Origin: Gentiana macrophylla
Lineage: Eukaryota; Streptophyta; Magnoliopsida; Gentianales; Gentianaceae
Length of the DNA: 64,000 nucleotides
Direction of reading: 5' to 3'
Assembly (NCBI GenBank): GCA_026214975.1
Contig: JAOBSW010000506.1
Coordinates: 1 to 64,000 of the forward strand
Part shown: one piece after another, positions 59,345-64,000 of the stretch
How the letters are laid out: each line of letters opens with the position of its first letter
Position numbering within the stretch: the first letter of the stretch is position 1
Program-made: the position numbers and the translations under genes
The notes under the pieces: generated by a model
Databases searched by the model: none
The model's input: the letters and a program-made list of their open reading frames with translations, nothing else
What the model was told of the DNA's origin: nothing

Positions 59345-60175
59345 ATGTCAAACCGATCTTCACCTTCTGTCAATTCATATGAGCCTAACACCCCGGATGC
59401 TCCGGAGTCTCAAGCTTCAAACGATAATATAATTTTACACCCTCGTTTTGCTAATTCTCCAATCCATTTGGAGAAAGGTTTAAATTTCGATAAGATAGAT
59501 CGATGGGGTAAAACTATTATTCGAGGATTTGGTTGGAAGATGTTCGTAAGTACGCCAAGAGGAAGAATAAATATCTCGATAGTTCGAGAATTTTATTCTG
59601 CCCTAATGACGGCGCCTATGATTGAAATAACTCAAATTGTCTCGGTAAGAGGAGTGGCTGTTCCCTTCTCTTCGTCTATTATCAACCAACTTTTTGAAAT
59701 TCCACCTGTTACGATGCAACATTTCGAAATGAAATGGGAACTAGATAATCCATATAATCATTTGAATAAAGTGCAGGAGTCTTTCCAATGTCTGTTTCCA
59801 CTTTTCGACACAAATCACGAAATGTCTACACGTGCTTTACTTCCACACCTAAAGGCGTGGAAGCATTTTATTAATTCTAGAGTATATCCCACCTGGGATT
59901 TTGCAAGCCTTGCCGAGAATGAAATGCTTCTACTTTATGCTTTGGCATTTGGTGAATTTGTGGATTGGGGTATTTTGATTCAAAGGACAGTTTTGGGATT
60001 TGCAATAACGAGAGGTAGTAGGGGGAAACCTATGCCTAATGCTTGGATGATTTCGCATCTTTGTACTCAAATAAATGGAGTTGAAGAGCTTGAGACGGAT
60101 GAAATTTTTCCGTCTAGAGATAATAGAGTTGGCTTGTTACCAGTTGATACACCGGGTTGTTCGTCAACAATTTAG
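59345..60175 (+). CDS. Athila 2 extra ORF 2 (post-integrase plant-transposon domain)
   Basis: Intact 276-codon ORF from ATG 59345. After a Ser/Pro/Asn-rich start, residues 50-250 form the domain: PRGRINISIVREFYSAL, VSVRGVAVPFSSSIINQLF, HLKAWKHFINSRVYPTWDF, ENEMLLLYALAFGEFVDWG, GKPMPNAWMISHLCTQINGV. Matches extra ORF 1 block for block, but lacks its long Ser/Pro-rich tail. It is the best preserved coding region in the window, which argues that it was under selection until recently. Function unknown. Neither a signal peptide nor a transmembrane helix is evident. Confidence 0.82.
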   Translation: MSNRSSPSVNSYEPNTPDAPESQASNDNIILHPRFANSPIHLEKGLNFDKIDRWGKTIIRGFGWKMFVSTPRGRINISIVREFYSALMTAPMIEITQIVSVRGVAVPFSSSIINQLFEIPPVTMQHFEMKWELDNPYNHLNKVQESFQCLFPLFDTNHEMSTRALLPHLKAWKHFINSRVYPTWDFASLAENEMLLLYALAFGEFVDWGILIQRTVLGFAITRGSRGKPMPNAWMISHLCTQINGVEELETDEIFPSRDNRVGLLPVDTPGCSSTI

Positions 60176-62020
60176 TTGGTTTGTTGGTTTGTTAGTTTAA
60201 GATGGTTTAAGTTTTTAATAAGTTAACTTAAGTTAAGTTAATAGCTTTCTAGTTTAGTTAAGTTTATGTTTTTTTTTTTAAGTTTGTAATAGTTTTTATC
60301 ATGTTTAATATATATGTTTGAGTTGTTATAATATATTAGTTTACGTTAAGTAAGAAAATCAAAATAATAACGTTAATATATAATTTTAATTTTATTTTCA
60401 AACCTACTTATTTAATACTCTTTGAACATCGGGACGATGCCACTTCGTAAGTGGGGAGTAGAGTTAGGTTAGAAAATTCATTAAAATTTTCGAAAAAATA
60501 GTTATAAATTATAAAAATTATCAATTTTTATTAGAAATTAAGTAGTTAATATAAATATGAATAAAAAATGATATAATTTGGAAGAATAAGTTTTTAATTA
60601 AGTAAAGTATATTAGATATATTATAATTATATTTTATGCCTAATTTAGATTTTAATGAGATTTTAAGCTTATATAATTAAGTAATTAATATTAAATATTG
60701 TTTTTATGAAATTATATAAGTATGTTGATAATTATAAGTAAAATTGTTAGAATCATTTTCTTTTCAAAAATGAATTATGAGTTTGGAATTGGACTAGGAA
60801 TGACGATTTTTGGCACCACAAAAATATAACTATAGCCAAATAGCCTACCTAAATAAATTTCCAATTTTTGTTCCTACATCAGCCTTGATTAGAGTGATCA
60901 AGACCTCACTCGAAATTGCCATTTTTGATTAATTGGAATTAACCAACCTTTAGCTAATTTTGGTCTACATTTCCTTGAAAATACCGCAAGTTTGTACGTA
61001 CTTATAAAAAGAGATGTAAACATAAAAGCTAAGTTTTGGTGTATGCTGAGATTGGAAAAATTAGATAAGTATTAGTATATTCGATCTTACCTCATGACAC
61101 TTGCAAGATAGTTGATTTTGGTAATAAGTTCGGATATGTTAATATTCTATAAAAGAATTAAGAACGAAGCACCATATCTACACAGAATTAATCAAATATC
61201 AGGTATCTTCCTTATCTTTGATCGACAACTTAAAAATAAAAAGAACATATCGGTTGTAGCTACCAATGATTTGAGTGCAAGAGGGGTTATCTCGAAATGT
61301 CCTATATCATCACTATGAGGTTTAAAAGCTCCCGATTGCCTGATGATAGTAGTCCAGCTAGGGTATTATCTCGAAATGTCCTATTGCTGGGAATGAAGGC
61401 ATAGAATGAAATAGAAAAAGTCGAATCATAATATCTCAAGACTGATTACAAGTTTAAGGAAACCGGACTTGTAATTTTCGATCGAAAGAGTAGTACTCCG
61501 ATCAATCTTGATGAAGCAATGCTTGTAAATTTGATTTTCTACACACACTCACGCTTTTAGTTCTTGATTGAAAAAAAAGAGAGAAAATCTGAAAAAAAGA
61601 GATGCTATTAATCGATGATTGTTTTTTTTTCAAGAATATGAAGATGTAGGTACGTACGACTTGCCTCTTTCTCTTTTTGATTTCTTTTTTCCGATTAACC
61701 AACATCTTGAGCCTAAACTTTATAAGCAATTTTGTCAACTATCTGACCAAGTTTACAATTCCAGGATTTCATAGTAGTTGCGATTAAAAATCATTCTAAT
61801 ATTTTATTTATACTTATTAAGTATTACATGTACAATTTCATCTAAATAATATTTGATGTTTAAGATATTTAAGTTATATACACTTTCTGTCTTCTTACAA
61901 TTTTAAATTAGAATAAATAATATATTTATAATATTGACAATAAAAATTACATTAAAAATTATAATCTGATCAATTATATCTTTTATTACCGCTTATTTTT
62001 GCTCGAGGACGATCAAAAGC
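60176..62020 (+). other. 3' non-coding segment of Athila 2
   Basis: About 1.85 kb, very AT-rich, no supported ORF. It contains an internal polypurine tract (60448-60461) and two copies of a motif ending TCTCGAAATGTCCTAT (61256-61330 and 61345-61395), related to the paired motif in Athila 1. Confidence 0.7.
60448..60461 (+). other. Internal polypurine-tract copy, Athila 2
   Basis: TAAGTGGGGAGTAG, identical over 14 bases to the terminal tract at 62021-62034 and about 1.57 kb upstream of it. Confidence 0.65.
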
Positions 62021-62034
62021 TAAGTGGGGAGTAG
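62021..62034 (+). other. Polypurine tract of Athila 2
   Basis: TAAGTGGGGAGTAG directly before the 3' LTR, preceded by GAGGACGATCAAAAGC. Confidence 0.88.
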
Positions 62035-62035
62035 T

Positions 62036-64000
62036 TGATATACTACTTTTATATTATTAAATATACGTTATATTATTATGTTTTATCAACGAATTCTATA
62101 TAAAATATATGAAATTACGATATAAATGATATGAAATGTTAATCTTTATAATTTAGTATAGTTAGTAATAAAACTTAGTAATAATAGTAAAAATTTATCA
62201 TTTTGTACCGATTTTAGTAAATCGGAGTGTCGTGTCAGATTTACGTGGGTATTTGTGGTATTTTATTGCAGATATATAAGCCAAGACCCCGAGAATCGAC
62301 ATTTTAAAGTATAAACATATCTTTGGAAGGATTTAGAGAATGTCACGAGCTTAAATGGTCAATCGAATTGCTTAAGTGGTCAAGTGGTCAATCGAAGTGG
62401 TCAAGTGGCTAATCGATTTGATTTAGTGGTAATCGAGAACTATCTTCGACAAATGAATGGCTCATCAAAACGACATCATCTGAAGAAGAGTCCTTCATGA
62501 AAGTTGTAGATTTTCCCGAGAGCTTTCCGATGCCTCTTGAATCATGATTTTTGGAGATCCAGAACTCGAGATATAAATTTTATAAGTTATATATAATTAT
62601 AATTATAATTATATCTCCTCGCACATGCTGATTAATCAAGGAGGTGGAGTTAATCATTACACCGGCCCAGTCCGGCCTACTACCGGCCCGGTCCGGCCTT
62701 GGAATAATTTCTATATATAGGAGATCAGTTGCAAACAGAATCGATGTACCAATATATATATATACAATATCCTATATATATTCTCTATATCTTTTTAATT
62801 AGTAGTTTGTAAATAGGCCTTATGCCAAAAATAATAATATCGTAATACTGTTGTAATGCTCGGGAAATTATCGGAAGTTCGGTGTTGTTGAAGTCGTTGT
62901 AATGTCCGGAAGAATACGACTACGATTCAAAGATTTGTAATCGGGTAAATTTCTAAAGTATTTATGTTTGTTTTTATCTTTTTAGTTGTTATAATGTTTT
63001 TAGGCTAAATCTAATAACTAGCCAAAGTTATGTAATCGTTTTATTTCGATCTTTTCGGTAAAGGAATGCTGTCTAATTAAAATTTACTAAAATTGAGTTA
63101 ATTGAATCTTTTTCTATTTTGTAACGTATTGATAATATTCGGATTGACGTAATTAACCAAGATGAATCGCAACATATAACCTAACGATGAACTGACCAGA
63201 GAAGTTAGGATATGATATAAAAGATAGAAAAACCGGAGGGTAAAATTGGCCGTGCGTAAAGCGTGACAACGGAATCCTATTTCCTACCCGGGGGCAGATT
63301 TGTCTTGGGAAAGATGAATCTTATTAAAATTGTGCTCGAGATCATAATAATGTTAAAATCAAAGGTTTAATTGAAAATAACACCGGAAAGTTAAATCGAT
63401 CCGCCTGACAACCGGAGCCTTTGGAATAACATCGGCCGTCTGACAAACGGAATAACCTCTTTTATCCAGGGGTAGATTTGTACTGCACATTGCTCGAGAC
63501 TAACCGAGATTAGCATGGGGCGATTGTGGAGATTAAAGCGATGACAATGACATATGAAAATTTCATACGCTCGTGTGAGGAGGAATTGTTAACCTCAGGA
63601 GTACACCGTTTCATTTACTCAATTGGACCTAATATAAAGGGAAAGACCGAGCACATTCCGTTTACTGAAAAAGATCGTATAAATCAATTATATAAACTTT
63701 GGCTAGTTCTCTAATAATATATTGGTATCTATATATTTATATCTATATATATATTTTGCACTCTATGTATATCTATATATATTTATATATCTATATATAT
63801 TATATTAGAATAACTTTTAAATTACGCATTTATTTTATGTTCAGTAGAATAGTAGTAATCTGTGTGATAAAATTGCGGTTTAGATCGAGTTAATAACAGC
63901 TCTTTGGTGTTTAACCACACTTAGAAGAATTACCATGTTTCCCTGAGGATTCGACACTCTGACTCACCACACTAGCACTACAGTTTGACTCGGTACACTG
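62036..64000 (+). repeat. 3' LTR of Athila 2 (cut by window end)
   Basis: Matches 47777 onward nearly base for base and stops in the sequence equivalent to about 49714, so about 40 bases are missing. It has a 21-bp tandem extension giving two copies of the GC-rich near-palindrome (62661-62677 and 62682-62698) where the 5' LTR has one. TATA box at 62712-62719. A short ORF (ATG 63541 to 63714, 57 codons) is open here. Confidence 0.92.

Larger units (their letters stand above)
15154..64000 (+). mobile_element. Sirevirus-type Ty1/copia element A (outer, interrupted)
   Basis: The outermost retrotransposon: 5' LTR (15154-16852), tRNA-iMet-like PBS, gag start (16956-17039), interruption by Sirevirus B (17040-42260), the rest of gag and pol (42261-47644), then interruption by Athila 2 from 47777. 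Its own post-pol ORF and 3' LTR would lie beyond the window, followed by satellite if the target duplication (AGTGT at 15149-15153) is intact. The order protease, integrase, RT, RNase H marks Ty1/copia. The long LTR, large gag with two zinc knuckles, and the sister element's post-pol ORF mark the Sirevirus group. Confidence 0.85.
47777..64000 (+). mobile_element. Athila-type Ty3/gypsy retrotransposon (Athila 2)
   Basis: At least 16.2 kb, cut by the window end about 40 bases before the expected end of its 3' LTR. Order: LTR, perfect tRNA-Asp PBS, gag, protease, RT, RNase H, integrase, two extra ORFs of one family (57315-58784 and 59345-60175), 3' non-coding segment, polypurine tract, LTR. The lineage differs from Athila 1 (different LTR and gag) although pol is related. 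It interrupts Sirevirus A just after pol. The right target duplication is outside the window. Confidence 0.93.

Overview
The window is repeat-dense plant nuclear DNA, probably from a eudicot and probably heterochromatic or pericentromeric. I see no host gene. The evidence is a long AT-rich satellite array, a Sirevirus-type Ty1/copia family, Athila-type Ty3/gypsy elements with perfect or near-perfect tRNA-Asp primer sites, and uniformly plant-type retroelement proteins. The species cannot be read from the sequence.

Layout. (1) Positions 1-4755 and 11366-15153 are one satellite array: a monomer of about 172 bp made of five 30-40 bp subunits, each opening with TAACGAGT. (2) The array is split at 4747-11365 by a composite insert: inverted arms of about 130 bp, a degenerate minus-strand Ty1/copia element (element C, 4877-10629, with one full and one truncated LTR), a gypsy LTR-like fragment and a possible LINE tail. 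(3) At 15154 a Sirevirus-type Ty1/copia element on the + strand (Sirevirus A) is inserted in the satellite. It has a 5' LTR, a PBS and the first 28 codons of gag. (4) A second member of the family (Sirevirus B, 17040-42260, minus strand) sits inside A's gag. It carries two LTRs, gag, pol and a very long post-pol (env-position) ORF. (5) A complete Athila-type element (Athila 1, 20597-32067, + strand, 5-bp target duplication CAAAT) splits B's post-pol ORF. (6) A's gag and pol resume at 42261-47644. (7) A second Athila-type element (Athila 2, from 47777) interrupts A just after pol and runs to the window end inside its 3' LTR. It carries two related post-integrase ORFs. The 3' part of Sirevirus A lies beyond the window.

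The insertion order is therefore satellite, then A, then B inside A, then Athila 1 inside B; Athila 2 entered A independently. Almost every coding region is broken by stops or frameshifts. Many of the differences between sister copies fall at CAG/CTG sites in a form that is not ordinary deamination (CTG read as TCG, CAG as CGA), so part of the damage may be a sequencing artefact at methylated CHG sites.

Most interesting: the post-pol ORF of a copia element (Sirevirus B) and both post-integrase ORFs of a gypsy element (Athila 2) appear by eye to share one protein domain. Element C lacks a clear tRNA primer site and instead has, at the PBS position, a 16-nt perfect complement to its own LTR, as expected for self-primed reverse transcription. 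Both Athila elements have a duplicated polypurine tract bracketing a segment with a paired, partly stem-loop-forming motif. A GC-rich palindrome family recurs upstream of the LTR TATA box and of both extra ORFs in Athila 2.
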